Assembly: GCA_051252005.1 (NCBI GenBank)
Contig: JBPOEZ010000001.1
Location: 248,001 to 312,000 of the forward strand
Direction: 5' to 3'
DNA length: 64,000 nucleotides
Source of the DNA: JACOMS01 sp051252005
GTDB lineage: Bacteria > Pseudomonadota > Alphaproteobacteria > Caulobacterales > Maricaulaceae
Below are positions 16,322 to 25,509 of this stretch, one piece after another. How positions within the stretch are numbered: position 1 is the stretch's first letter; each line of letters opens with the position of its first letter. Below the pieces are notes generated by a model that saw only the letters and a program-made list of their open reading frames with translations, had not been told where the DNA came from and searched no databases. The position numbers and the translations under genes were made by a program.

Positions 16322-16372
16322 ACACTCGCTAATGTCCGCATCGCCCCCGAAGCCGGCTTGAAGCGTTCTTCT

Positions 16373-18196
16373 CTAACCCTTCCCCGCAACCCAAGCCTCC
16401 ACTAATTCTTCAAGCACTGTCAGCGGCACGGCGCCGTTGGCTAGTACCACGTCATGAAACTCGCGTATGTCGAATTTCTCGCCGAGGTCGGCTTCGGCTT
16501 TCTTGCGCAGTTCTACGATTTTTAGCATGCCGATTTTGTAGGCTGTGGATTGGCCGGGCCAGACGATGTAGCGGTCAATTTCGGCGCGGATGTCGCCTTC
16601 GGAGTTGGCGGTGTTTTCCATCATATAGGTCACGGCCTCTTCGCGGGTCCATTTCTTGGCGTGGATGCCTGTGTCGAGCACAAGCCGCGCGGCGCGGAAA
16701 ATCTCCATCGAGAGCCGCCCGAAATCCTGATAGGGATCGGTATAAAGACCAAGCTCTTTGGGGACGCTTTCTGAGTATAGCCCCCAGCCCTCTACATATG
16801 AGGTGACGAAGCTCATGGTACGGAATTTGGGCAGGTCTTGCAATTCAAGCGCGATGGCGAGCTGCATATGGTGGCCGGGAATGCCTTCGTGATAGGCGAG
16901 GGCTTGCATCTGATAAATCGGAAGCTCGCTCATATCCCGCAGGTTGATGTAATAGGCGCCGGGGCGCGAGCCGTCGAGCGCGGGCAGGTCATAAAAGGCG
17001 CCGCCGGCTGTGTCTTCGCGGAACGGCTCGACCCGTTTGACGATCATGTCGGCTTTGGGTTTAGTGATGAAGAGGCTGTCCAGTTTCCCCTTCATTTCGT
17101 CGATATATTGCGCCGCGGCGGTGATGTAGGCCTCCCGCCCTTTCGCGTCATTGGCGTAGGTGAATTGCGGGTCTGTGCGAAGATGCGTGAAAAACTCTTG
17201 CAGCGTGCCTTCGAAGCCGACCTGTTTCATGATCACGCGCATTTCGTCTTGGATGCGGGCGACTTCTTTGAGGCCAAGGGCGTGAATGTCGTCGGCGGTG
17301 AGGTCTGTGGTTGTGTAGTGTTTGAGGCGGGCGGCGTAATAGGTGTCGCCGTTTGGCAGCTTCCACGCGCCGTCATCTGTGCTTGCGCCGCTCGCGTGGC
17401 GCTCAAACATGGCGATCATATCGGCGTAGGCGGGGGCGACATGGTCTTTCAGGGCTTGGGTCGCCGCCGTGATCAGCTCGCCTTCTTCGCCGCCAAGCTC
17501 AAGGGCGCTGACTTTGCTTTTGAAGTCGGCAAATAGGGGACTGTCTGGACCGTCCGTGAACGGCGCGCCGTCAATGATGTTACGGCTAGACTGGATCAGC
17601 TTTGGGTAGACAAAGGCGGGCAGGCTTATGCCGGCATCATATTGCGCTTCGGCGCGGGCCATGTTTTGGTTCATGTAGGTTCGGAGCGCTTCGAGCCGTT
17701 TAATGTAGGCCCTCGCATCGTCTGCTGTCTCGACCGCGTGAAAGTTGATCATGAAAGACGGGAGATCAGAATGCGGCCCGCTCATATGATTGAACACATA
17801 CTCATGATCCGAAAAGCCGTGCGCGGCGAGGGCGTCTTCGGCGTTATAGGCATAAAGGCGGTATGAGAGCAGGCTTTGCGGGTCGAGGCGGTCCTCGTCA
17901 AAGGTCTGCTTCATCTCGGTCAGCCAGCTTTTCTGCAAGGCGGCGGTTTCGTCGAGGGCGAGCTGCGAGGCGTCGTCAAGGCGGGTTTGGCCGTCCTTCA
18001 TACCGAAATAGGTTTGGGTCATGGGGGAGCGGGCGAGCTCGTCTTGATAGCGCGCTTCGAACCAATCATTTAGCTGCGCGCTTTCGCTGGCGACTAAGGC
18101 TTCGCGGGTCTGGTCTTTTGCAGGCTTTGGCGTGCAAGCGGACAGGCAGAGGGCCGACGAAAACGTGGCCGTAAGAATAAGGGGTAGAAGGCGCAT
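16373..18196 (-). CDS. DUF885 lipoprotein (putative metallopeptidase), paralog 2
   Basis: 607 residues with a signal peptide and lipobox LSAC near residue 20. HEGIPGH is at residues 436-442 and YVEGWGLYSE follows, as in paralog 1. Over the last 330 residues well over half the positions are identical between the two by eye. The pair most simply reflects tandem duplication, with 3.6 kb of unrelated DNA now between them. It is divergent from cckA, whose start is 111 bases away. Confidence 0.9.
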   Translation of the reverse strand: MRLLPLILTATFSSALCLSACTPKPAKDQTREALVASESAQLNDWFEARYQDELARSPMTQTYFGMKDGQTRLDDASQLALDETAALQKSWLTEMKQTFDEDRLDPQSLLSYRLYAYNAEDALAAHGFSDHEYVFNHMSGPHSDLPSFMINFHAVETADDARAYIKRLEALRTYMNQNMARAEAQYDAGISLPAFVYPKLIQSSRNIIDGAPFTDGPDSPLFADFKSKVSALELGGEEGELITAATQALKDHVAPAYADMIAMFERHASGASTDDGAWKLPNGDTYYAARLKHYTTTDLTADDIHALGLKEVARIQDEMRVIMKQVGFEGTLQEFFTHLRTDPQFTYANDAKGREAYITAAAQYIDEMKGKLDSLFITKPKADMIVKRVEPFREDTAGGAFYDLPALDGSRPGAYYINLRDMSELPIYQMQALAYHEGIPGHHMQLAIALELQDLPKFRTMSFVTSYVEGWGLYSESVPKELGLYTDPYQDFGRLSMEIFRAARLVLDTGIHAKKWTREEAVTYMMENTANSEGDIRAEIDRYIVWPGQSTAYKIGMLKIVELRKKAEADLGEKFDIREFHDVVLANGAVPLTVLEELVEAWVAGKG

Positions 18197-18266
18197 GATT
18201 ATATCCTATAATTTTTTCGCACTTTATCTCGCGCGGGAGGAAATAAAAGGGGCCTAGTCCAATCAT

Positions 18267-18282
18267 TTAACAATAAGTTAAC
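18267..18282. promoter_or_regulatory. CtrA-like binding site upstream of cckA
   Basis: TTAA (18267-18270), seven bases, then TTAAC (18278-18282): an exact match to the TTAA-N7-TTAAC consensus of the CtrA cell-cycle regulator. It lies 25 bases before the cckA ATG, in the divergent promoter region. CckA controls CtrA phosphorylation, so a site here would form a feedback loop (inference). Confidence 0.65.
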
Positions 18283-18307
18283 TGCCGAAGGCACTATAAA
18301 GACCGTA

Positions 18308-20884
18308 ATGACTGTGATTCGTGAACATACCCCTGAGAACCAATTTCCAAGCTGGCCTAGCGATACGCCTGCGCCGCCTCGGCCCGCTCGGCGGCGCGCG
18401 ACCATGGTCTGGGGGTTGATTGTTACCGCTTTGATCATCGCCAGTCTATGGCTCGCGGTTAGGTTTTACGACATAATCGGCTTGGCTCCGGCCTTGGTTA
18501 TGGGCGCTGTTGCGGCCATTGGCGCGATCCTCCTAATTTGGATGCTGCCCAAGCATAAGAACGGCGAAGTGACCGCCGCGTTTGAAGCCAATGGTAGCGG
18601 CCTGTCCGAGGCTTTTGAGCATAGTCCAAATGCGGGTCTCATCACTTATGATGGCAATCCCGTGCGCGCGAACAAAGCCTATATGGCGCTGGCGGAATCC
18701 CTCGGCGTCGTCAGTGTCAGCGGCGCAGCGCCGTCGATTGACCAGCTCCTGCATAGCGCGGATAATAGCGCGACGTCTGGACTGTTTCAGCTCCATCATT
18801 TGCCCGAAGGCACGCGGCACGCCGAAGAAACCATCGATTGCGCAGGACCAGACGGAGAGCTGCGGTCTTTTCGCGTGACCATCAACCTTTTGGACAATGG
18901 CCAATATTGGCAGGTCAAGGACATCTCCGGCGACGCCCTGCATATGGGCGGGCTTTTGTCGGATGTACCGATTGGCCTGTTTACCATGGCGCAAGACGGA
19001 CAAATTATTGCGACCAATCCGAACCTAGACCGCTGGATCGGCGTGGAAGACGGCGACAAGCCGGAGCACATCAAGAACTTCATCGATAATCCTGATCTTT
19101 TGCTCGGCAGTCCGAAAACGCCGGGCCGCGTGGTGAAGGCGGACACGCGGCTGATAACGCGTAAAGGCGTTGTCACGCCGACAGTTATGGTGGCCGCGTG
19201 GCGAGAGATTGCGCCTGACATGTTCACGGCCAATGTGGCCTTGCATGGTCATTCAAGCCTTGGCGGAAGCTTAAGGCACCGCAGTAAAACCCGCGCGGAG
19301 CCTGCTGCTAAGGCGGATGCAAACACAGGAGCCTCGTTGAACGCGGGGCCTACGGCTAGCGGCGAATTTACAAGTGCGCCCTTTGCTATCATCGAGCTTG
19401 ACCAAACTGATCTTAAATCGGCGCGAATATACCGAGCCAATGCTGCGTTTGAGCGCATGAGCGGTCTACGAGATTGGCAGGACTATCAGTTCTCCAATAT
19501 TTTTATACCCGGCGAAACTGGGTATGCGTTTTTAGCGCAAGACGCGCTAGCCTGTTCGCCGGAAGTGCCACATGAAGCCGTTCTTATTGGCCCGGATAAA
19601 CTCTCGGTGAATATCTACATTGTCGCTGACGCGGCGGACAAGATGTGCCGTGTATACCTTGTTGATGTCAGCGTACGGAAATCCCTCGAGGACCAGCTTG
19701 TCCAATCACAAAAAATGCAAGCCGTCGGACGCCTTGTGGCAGAAATCGCTCATGACTTTAATAATCTTCTGGCGGCGATGCGGCTTTATACGGATACGCT
19801 CTTGGGACGGCATCCTATTGGCGACCCGTCTTATCCAGAGCTGCAACAGATTAACTCCAATGTGAACCGCGCGGCGTCGCTCGTGAAAAAACTCCTCGCT
19901 TATTCCCGCAAGCAAACATTGCGCGCCGTAAAATGCGATGTCACGGAAACGCTGTCTGATATTTCTGTGACCTTGAAACAGGTTCTCGGTGAGCGGGTTA
20001 ATCTGGACGTCGTGCATGGCCGCGACCTACCGCCGATTAAAGTGGATACGAACCAGCTTGATACGGTGTTGATGAACCTGACCGTAAATGCGCGCGATGC
20101 CATGAAGGGACAGGGCGGCGGCCGAATCACGATCACGAGCCGTAAGCTAAGTAAAAGCAATGTCAGTTCCGGCGGGCTCAGAAATGCCCTTGATAATATT
20201 GCCGCTGCTGAGTTTGTGGTCATCTCTGTAACCGATACGGGTACAGGCATTACGGATGAAATAAAGAGCAAAATCTTTGACCCGTTCTTTACAACCAAGC
20301 CGTCCGGAGAGGGGACAGGCCTTGGCCTTTCAACTGTTTACGGCATTGTGCAGCAATCCGGCGGGCATCTTTCCGTCGAGAGCGAATTGGGCGTTGGTAC
20401 GACCTTTAGTATCTACCTTCCTGCCTATGACGGCTCCGAAGAACACACGCCAGAAACCGCGCCTCTTCCGATCAAAAAGACTGTGCGCCGTCCGGCTGAT
20501 TTGGCGGGGCAGGGCAATATCCTGTTCGTTGAAGATGAAGATTCCGTGCGCATTATTGCGGCAAAAACCCTTAGAAAACGGGGTTATAAGGTCATTGAGG
20601 CCTGCGACGGCGAAGAGGCCTACGAAATTCTAGAAGAGGCTGAGACACCGTTTGACCTGATGATATCCGATGTTGTCATGCCAGGCATGGACGGGCCGAC
20701 ACTGCTTAAAAAAGGACGCGCCTTGCTTGGTGATGCGCGGATCGTATTTATTTCCGGCTATGCAGAAGAAGAGTTTTCTGACCTTCTATCCGAAGAGCCG
20801 GATGTGACGTTTTTGCCAAAGCCGTTCAGCTTGATTGAGCTTGCGGAAAAAGTGAAATCCGAAATTGGAGAAGTGGCTTCATAA
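18308..20884 (+). CDS. cckA: CckA-type hybrid sensor histidine kinase
   Basis: 858 residues. The order is a proline-rich N-terminus, two membrane helices (about 33-52 and 59-78), PAS-like regions, a histidine-kinase core with AHDFNNLL (phosphorylated H482), an ATPase domain (NLTVNARDAM, GEGTGLGLSTVYGIV), and a receiver (NILFVEDED, acceptor D788, FISGYAE, PKPF). This layout, and the segment SRKQTL after the H-box, identify the kinase/phosphatase that feeds the CckA-ChpT-CtrA relay. The H-box continues AAMRLYTDTLLGRHP, somewhat unlike the usual TAI-G-DLLL form. recA and alaS follow on the same strand. A CtrA-like site lies just upstream. Confidence 0.93.
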   Translation: MTVIREHTPENQFPSWPSDTPAPPRPARRRATMVWGLIVTALIIASLWLAVRFYDIIGLAPALVMGAVAAIGAILLIWMLPKHKNGEVTAAFEANGSGLSEAFEHSPNAGLITYDGNPVRANKAYMALAESLGVVSVSGAAPSIDQLLHSADNSATSGLFQLHHLPEGTRHAEETIDCAGPDGELRSFRVTINLLDNGQYWQVKDISGDALHMGGLLSDVPIGLFTMAQDGQIIATNPNLDRWIGVEDGDKPEHIKNFIDNPDLLLGSPKTPGRVVKADTRLITRKGVVTPTVMVAAWREIAPDMFTANVALHGHSSLGGSLRHRSKTRAEPAAKADANTGASLNAGPTASGEFTSAPFAIIELDQTDLKSARIYRANAAFERMSGLRDWQDYQFSNIFIPGETGYAFLAQDALACSPEVPHEAVLIGPDKLSVNIYIVADAADKMCRVYLVDVSVRKSLEDQLVQSQKMQAVGRLVAEIAHDFNNLLAAMRLYTDTLLGRHPIGDPSYPELQQINSNVNRAASLVKKLLAYSRKQTLRAVKCDVTETLSDISVTLKQVLGERVNLDVVHGRDLPPIKVDTNQLDTVLMNLTVNARDAMKGQGGGRITITSRKLSKSNVSSGGLRNALDNIAAAEFVVISVTDTGTGITDEIKSKIFDPFFTTKPSGEGTGLGLSTVYGIVQQSGGHLSVESELGVGTTFSIYLPAYDGSEEHTPETAPLPIKKTVRRPADLAGQGNILFVEDEDSVRIIAAKTLRKRGYKVIEACDGEEAYEILEEAETPFDLMISDVVMPGMDGPTLLKKGRALLGDARIVFISGYAEEEFSDLLSEEPDVTFLPKPFSLIELAEKVKSEIGEVAS

Positions 20885-20925
20885 AATATAATGTACCTAC
20901 TTTGTTCTTTTTGCTTGCAAGCTCG

Positions 20926-20940
20926 GAACAAAATGAGTAC
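20926..20940. promoter_or_regulatory. LexA-like half-degenerate SOS box upstream of recA
   Basis: GAAC-N7-GTAC on the plus strand reads GTAC-N7-GTTC on the minus strand, one mismatch from the alphaproteobacterial LexA site GTTC-N7-GTTC. It is 81 bases before the recA ATG. An overlapping dyad (TTTGTTC at 20901-20907 and GAACAAA at 20926-20932, with the palindrome GCTTGCAAGC between) could instead be the operator. Neither is perfect. Confidence 0.45.
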
Positions 20941-21021
20941 ATGGAATCACGGCAGTCCATTTCAAGCCGCAATATTAACTGATGACCGAGGGGCTCCGGT
21001 CATCTACGCTGGAGTAAAGAA

Positions 21022-22125
21022 ATGGCCAGAAAATCAAGCCTTAAAGTCGTCGGTAACCCTATGAAATCAGATAAGTCATCCGCATTAGAAGCGGCTCTAA
21101 GTCAGATCGATCGCGCCTTTGGTAAAGGTTCTGTCATGAAGCTTGGACAAAAAACGAGCATGGACATTGAGGCGGTTTCGACTGGGTCTATTGGTCTTGA
21201 TATCGCTCTCGGTATTGGCGGTCTTCCCAAAGGCCGCGTAATTGAAATTTACGGCCCTGAAAGTTCCGGTAAGACAACATTGTCCTTACACGTTTTGGCG
21301 GAAATGCAAAAAACAGGCGGCGTTGCAGCGTTTATCGATGCTGAGCACGCTCTTGACCCTGTTTATGCTGGTAAGCTTGGCGTTGACGTGAATGAGCTTT
21401 TGATCTCGCAGCCCGATACAGGTGAACAGGCTCTAGAAATTGCTGATACATTGGTACGCTCTGGCGCGGTTGATATTTTGGTCGTCGACTCTGTTGCGGC
21501 TTTGACGCCTCGCGCTGAGCTTGAAGGCGATATGGGCGATAGCCTTCCTGGCCTTCAGGCGCGTTTGATGAGCCAAGCTTTGCGCAAGCTCACGGGTTCT
21601 ATTTCAAAGTCCGGCTGTATGGTGATCTTCATCAACCAGATTCGGATGAAAATCGGCGTCATGTATGGTTCCCCTGAAACCACTACGGGCGGGAACGCAC
21701 TTAAGTTCTATTCATCTGTCCGTCTTGATATTCGCCGTATCGGCGCGATCAAGCACCGCGACGAAGTTGTTGGTAATCAGACACGGGTGAAAATTGTTAA
21801 AAACAAAGTCGCCCCGCCGTTCCGCCAAGTTGAATTTGATATCATGTACGGCGAAGGCATCTCCAAGACCGGAGAAATTATTGACCTCGGCGTAAAAGCC
21901 GAAGTCGTCGAAAAGTCTGGTTCTTGGTACTCTTACGGTGATGAGCGTATTGGACAAGGCCGCGAAAATGTACGCCGCTTCCTGCTTGAAAACCCTAAAA
22001 TGGCCGACGAGATTGAGCATAAGATTCGTTTGAACGAAGGTTTGATCGAAGAAGAGCTTCTTATGCCGAAAGAAGAGCACGTTGAGGACACGGCCGATAC
22101 AGGCCAGCTTGGTCTCGGCGCGTAA
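21022..22125 (+). CDS. recA: recombinase RecA
   Basis: 367 residues. RecA forms the ATP-dependent strand-exchange filament and triggers LexA self-cleavage. The Walker A sequence GPESSGKT is near residue 75, with the Walker B strand ILVVDSVAAL, the DNA-binding loop region GSPETTTGGNALKFYSSVRLD, and a variable acidic C-terminus. GGAG lies eight bases before the ATG. cckA is upstream and alaS downstream, with a terminator between recA and alaS. Confidence 0.99.
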   Translation: MARKSSLKVVGNPMKSDKSSALEAALSQIDRAFGKGSVMKLGQKTSMDIEAVSTGSIGLDIALGIGGLPKGRVIEIYGPESSGKTTLSLHVLAEMQKTGGVAAFIDAEHALDPVYAGKLGVDVNELLISQPDTGEQALEIADTLVRSGAVDILVVDSVAALTPRAELEGDMGDSLPGLQARLMSQALRKLTGSISKSGCMVIFINQIRMKIGVMYGSPETTTGGNALKFYSSVRLDIRRIGAIKHRDEVVGNQTRVKIVKNKVAPPFRQVEFDIMYGEGISKTGEIIDLGVKAEVVEKSGSWYSYGDERIGQGRENVRRFLLENPKMADEIEHKIRLNEGLIEEELLMPKEEHVEDTADTGQLGLGA

Positions 22126-22183
22126 GGTTTAAAGCTTAAGCGATTTTTACGGGTCTGCACCCTAAAAACTCTCTACAAAGTAA

Positions 22184-22218
22184 AAAGAGCGCTTGGCACT
22201 GCTAGGCGCTCTTTCTAT
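22184..22218 (+). terminator. rho-independent terminator after recA
   Basis: A perfect 9-bp stem AAAGAGCGC/GCGCTCTTT (22184-22192 with 22206-22214), loop of 13, followed by a short pyrimidine run. It lies 58 bases after the recA stop and before alaS. Confidence 0.75.
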
Positions 22219-22253
22219 ATGGTGGGAACCTTTATTCACGAGAATGGACGACC

Positions 22254-24902
22254 ATGGCCAGTTTACGCGACATCCGGCAGCAATATCTCAGCTTCTTTGA
22301 GAAAAATGACCATAAGATAACGCCCTCGAGCGCACTTGTGCCGGATAATGATCCGACGCTACTATTCACCAATGCGGGCATGGTGCAGTTTAAGAACTAT
22401 TTTACTGGCGCTGAAACGCCGCCTGTGCCGCGGGCGGTTACATCGCAGAAATGCGTGCGGGCTGGCGGTAAACATAATGACCTTGATAATGTCGGCTACA
22501 CGGCGCGTCACCACACATTTTTCGAAATGCTTGGCAACTTCTCATTTGGCGACTACTTTAAGGAAGAAGCGATCGAGCAAGCTTGGAATCTCGTGACTAA
22601 GGAATTCGCGCTTCCAAAAGATAAGCTTCTTGTAACGGTCTATCACACAGATGATGCCGCGTTTGATCTTTGGAAGAAAATTGCAGGTCTTCCCGATGAG
22701 CGGATCATCCGCATTGCCACGTCTGACAATTTTTGGGCTATGGGCGATACGGGACCATGCGGGCCGTGTTCCGAAATTTTCTTTGATCACGGCGCTGATA
22801 TTCCAGGAGGTCCTCCAGGAAGCCCCGACGAAGACGGCGACCGTTTCATCGAAATTTGGAATCTCGTTTTCATGCAGTTTGAAAAACATGCTGACGGCCG
22901 CCAAGTCGATTTACCGAAGCCGTCCATAGATACGGGCATGGGCCTTGAGCGCACTGCGGCCATTCTTCAAGGCAAGCATGACAATTACGACATTGATCTA
23001 TTCCAAAATCTTATCGCGGCTTCCGTTGATCTGACGGGCGTTAAGCCTGAGGGCGACGCCAAGTTTTCCCACCGCGTTATTGCTGACCATTTACGGGCCT
23101 GTTCTTTCCTCATGGCTGACGGTGTCTCTCCGTCGAATGAAGGACGCGGTTATGTTCTGCGCCGCATCATGCGCCGCGCTATGCGCCATGCGCATATATT
23201 AGGGGCGAAAGACCCGCTCATGCACCGCTTAGTCCCTGCGCTTATCACGGAAATGGGCGACGCCTATTCCGAACTTGGCCGCGCGCAAGCCTCTATTGAG
23301 GCGACATTTGAACAAGAAGAAGTCCGGTTCCGCCGCACGCTCGGGCGCGGCACGGCGCTTTTAGAGGACGCGTCTTCTGGCCTTAAAAAAGGCGATATTT
23401 TTGACGGCGAAACGGCGTTCAAACTTTATGACACATTCGGTTTCCCGCTTGACCTGACGCAGGACGCCCTGCGCTCGCGCGGTATTGAGGTCGATGTAAG
23501 CGCGTTTGACGGCGCTATGGCGAAGCAAAAAAAGATGGCCAAGGCGGCCAAGTTCACTTCTGGCGATGCCGGAACAGAGGACCTTTGGCTCGCGCTTAAA
23601 GAAGAGGGCGGCGCAACGGAGTTTACGGGATACGACGTTCTAACAAAAGACGCCTCAATTTCGGCGCTTTTTGTTGACGGGGAAGAGTCCAAGTCGGCTA
23701 GCGACACGGACATTATGTTTGTGACCAAGCAAACGCCGTTTTACGCAGAGAGCGGCGGCCAAGCTGGCGACAAAGGCATTGCTACATTTGATAATGGCGC
23801 GGTCATCACTATCAAAGATGTTCAGAAACGCGCCGGAGATTTACATGTCCATATCGGAACGCTCAAAGGAACAATCGAAGTCGGCGCAGTCGCTCATCTT
23901 AGCGTAAGCCCAGATAACCGGAAGCGGACAATGGCAAACCATTCCGCCACCCACCTGTTGCACGAAGCGCTGCGCCGCGTTCTCGGCCCGCATGTTTCGC
24001 AAAAGGGACAAATGGTAGACGGTGAACGCATTCGGTTTGATATTTCTCACGGCCAAGCCATCACGCGCGAAGAGCTGGCTCTGGTGGAAACACAGGTCAA
24101 TGAGATCATTTTGCAAAATGCTGAGGCGGATACAAAACTCATGTCCCCAGATGCCGCAATTGAAGCGGGCGCTATGGCGCTGTTCGGAGAGAAGTACGGC
24201 GACGAAGTACGCGTGCTTGCGCTCGGCGAGCCTGTGGACGGGGAGGACAAACCTTATTCCGTAGAGCTTTGCGGCGGCACCCATGTGGCCCGTACTGGCG
24301 ATATTGCGCTGTTTAAAATCGTATCGGAAGGGGCAGTTGCGGCGGGCATTCGCCGCGTCGAAGCTGTGTCCGGCGCGCTGGCGCGAGACTACCTTGAAAC
24401 GCAGGCGGGCTTTGCCCGCGAAGCGGCCGATACGCTAAAGTCCAAAATTGAGGACGTCCCTGCGAGGATCAGCGCGCTGCTGACTGAACGTAAGCAACTG
24501 GAAAAAGATCTATCGCAAGCGAAAAAAGATCTCGCCCTTGGCGGCGGGGGCGGTAGCGCGTCCGTCGAAGATATTGGCGGCGTGTCGTATATGGGCCGCG
24601 TGCTTGACGGCGTTTCCGGCAAAGACCTGCGCGCGATGATTAATGAGCAGGTGCAATCTATAGGCTCCGGCATCGTAGCCTTCGTGGCCAAAGATGACGG
24701 TAAGGTCGCTGTGGCTGTGGGCGTTACGCCGGATATGACTGCGCGTTTCTCGGCCGTGACACTCGTTAACGCTGGCGCAGAAAAAGTTGGCGGACGCGGG
24801 GGCGGACGCCCTGAAATGGCGCAAGCTGGCGGCAATAATGTCGACGGAGCCGACGACGCGCTAGCGGCGATTAAAGCCGCCGTCGAAGCTGCGATAGGAT
24901 AA
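22254..24902 (+). CDS. alaS: alanine--tRNA ligase
   Basis: 882 residues, the usual length. The class II catalytic core starts LRDIRQQYLSFF and continues through LLFTNAGMVQFK and RVIADHLRACSF. The editing domain carries the zinc/catalytic motif HSATHLLHEALR and, later, CGGTHVARTGDI, so mischarged Ser/Gly-tRNA can be hydrolysed. The C-terminal glycine-rich GRGGGRPEMAQAGG is the end of the C-Ala domain. It follows recA in the same direction, and a VOC gene starts three bases after its stop. Confidence 0.98.
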   Translation: MASLRDIRQQYLSFFEKNDHKITPSSALVPDNDPTLLFTNAGMVQFKNYFTGAETPPVPRAVTSQKCVRAGGKHNDLDNVGYTARHHTFFEMLGNFSFGDYFKEEAIEQAWNLVTKEFALPKDKLLVTVYHTDDAAFDLWKKIAGLPDERIIRIATSDNFWAMGDTGPCGPCSEIFFDHGADIPGGPPGSPDEDGDRFIEIWNLVFMQFEKHADGRQVDLPKPSIDTGMGLERTAAILQGKHDNYDIDLFQNLIAASVDLTGVKPEGDAKFSHRVIADHLRACSFLMADGVSPSNEGRGYVLRRIMRRAMRHAHILGAKDPLMHRLVPALITEMGDAYSELGRAQASIEATFEQEEVRFRRTLGRGTALLEDASSGLKKGDIFDGETAFKLYDTFGFPLDLTQDALRSRGIEVDVSAFDGAMAKQKKMAKAAKFTSGDAGTEDLWLALKEEGGATEFTGYDVLTKDASISALFVDGEESKSASDTDIMFVTKQTPFYAESGGQAGDKGIATFDNGAVITIKDVQKRAGDLHVHIGTLKGTIEVGAVAHLSVSPDNRKRTMANHSATHLLHEALRRVLGPHVSQKGQMVDGERIRFDISHGQAITREELALVETQVNEIILQNAEADTKLMSPDAAIEAGAMALFGEKYGDEVRVLALGEPVDGEDKPYSVELCGGTHVARTGDIALFKIVSEGAVAAGIRRVEAVSGALARDYLETQAGFAREAADTLKSKIEDVPARISALLTERKQLEKDLSQAKKDLALGGGGGSASVEDIGGVSYMGRVLDGVSGKDLRAMINEQVQSIGSGIVAFVAKDDGKVAVAVGVTPDMTARFSAVTLVNAGAEKVGGRGGGRPEMAQAGGNNVDGADDALAAIKAAVEAAIG

Positions 24903-24905
24903 ACT

Positions 24906-25256
24906 ATGAACGCCGTAACGCCGCTAAATTACATTGAGCTTCCTGTTACTGATATGGCGGCGGCGAAGGCGTTTTACGAAAAAGCTTTCGGCTGGACGTA
25001 CCAAGATTACGGGCCCACTTATGCGGCCTTGACCAATGCGGGCGTCGACGGAGGACTTGACGCAGCGTCTGACCGTAAACCGTCAAGCGATGGCGCTTTG
25101 GTCGTCTTGTTTGACCAAGAGCTCGAAGCGTGCGAGGCGCGGGTTACGGCAGCGGGCGGAACGATCTCGACACCGATATTTGCGTTCCCTGGCGGCCGCC
25201 GATTCCATTTTCGCGACCCTTGCGGCAATGATTTAGCCGTCTGGTCACACGCGTAA
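24906..25256 (+). CDS. VOC-family (glyoxalase/bleomycin-resistance-like) protein
   Basis: 116 residues, a single vicinal-oxygen-chelate module pair: LNYIELPVTDMAAAKAFYEKAFGW at the N-terminus and FHFRDPCGNDLAVWS at the C-terminus. Metal-binding positions are partly visible, but the substrate is unknown. Its ATG lies three bases after the alaS stop, so it is probably on the alaS transcript. Confidence 0.85.
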   Translation: MNAVTPLNYIELPVTDMAAAKAFYEKAFGWTYQDYGPTYAALTNAGVDGGLDAASDRKPSSDGALVVLFDQELEACEARVTAAGGTISTPIFAFPGGRRFHFRDPCGNDLAVWSHA

Positions 25257-25509
25257 GTCAATCGTCATGCGGGGCATGGGCGTTACCGCAGGCTAAATGC
25301 TGCCATATGCGGACCTATTGCGTAGCTTCGCTAAGCCTTGATTGGCGCTAATGGTAAATTTTATCGTTACTTTAGGTTCTGTGTGTCGCTTAAAAATCAC
25401 GTTTGAGGGCCTAAATGTGGCTAAAAAACCGATTTTTTGCTTATTTATGAATCAAATGCCAATATTTGCAGCAAAAATTAAAGATTTGTTTACCTTACTC
25501 ATTAATAAA

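Noticed and set aside
16838..17536. 232-codon frame on the plus strand inside DUF885 paralog 2
   Set aside because: It is antisense to a clear DUF885 protein with the HEGIPGH motif; the frame is a by-product of codon bias.
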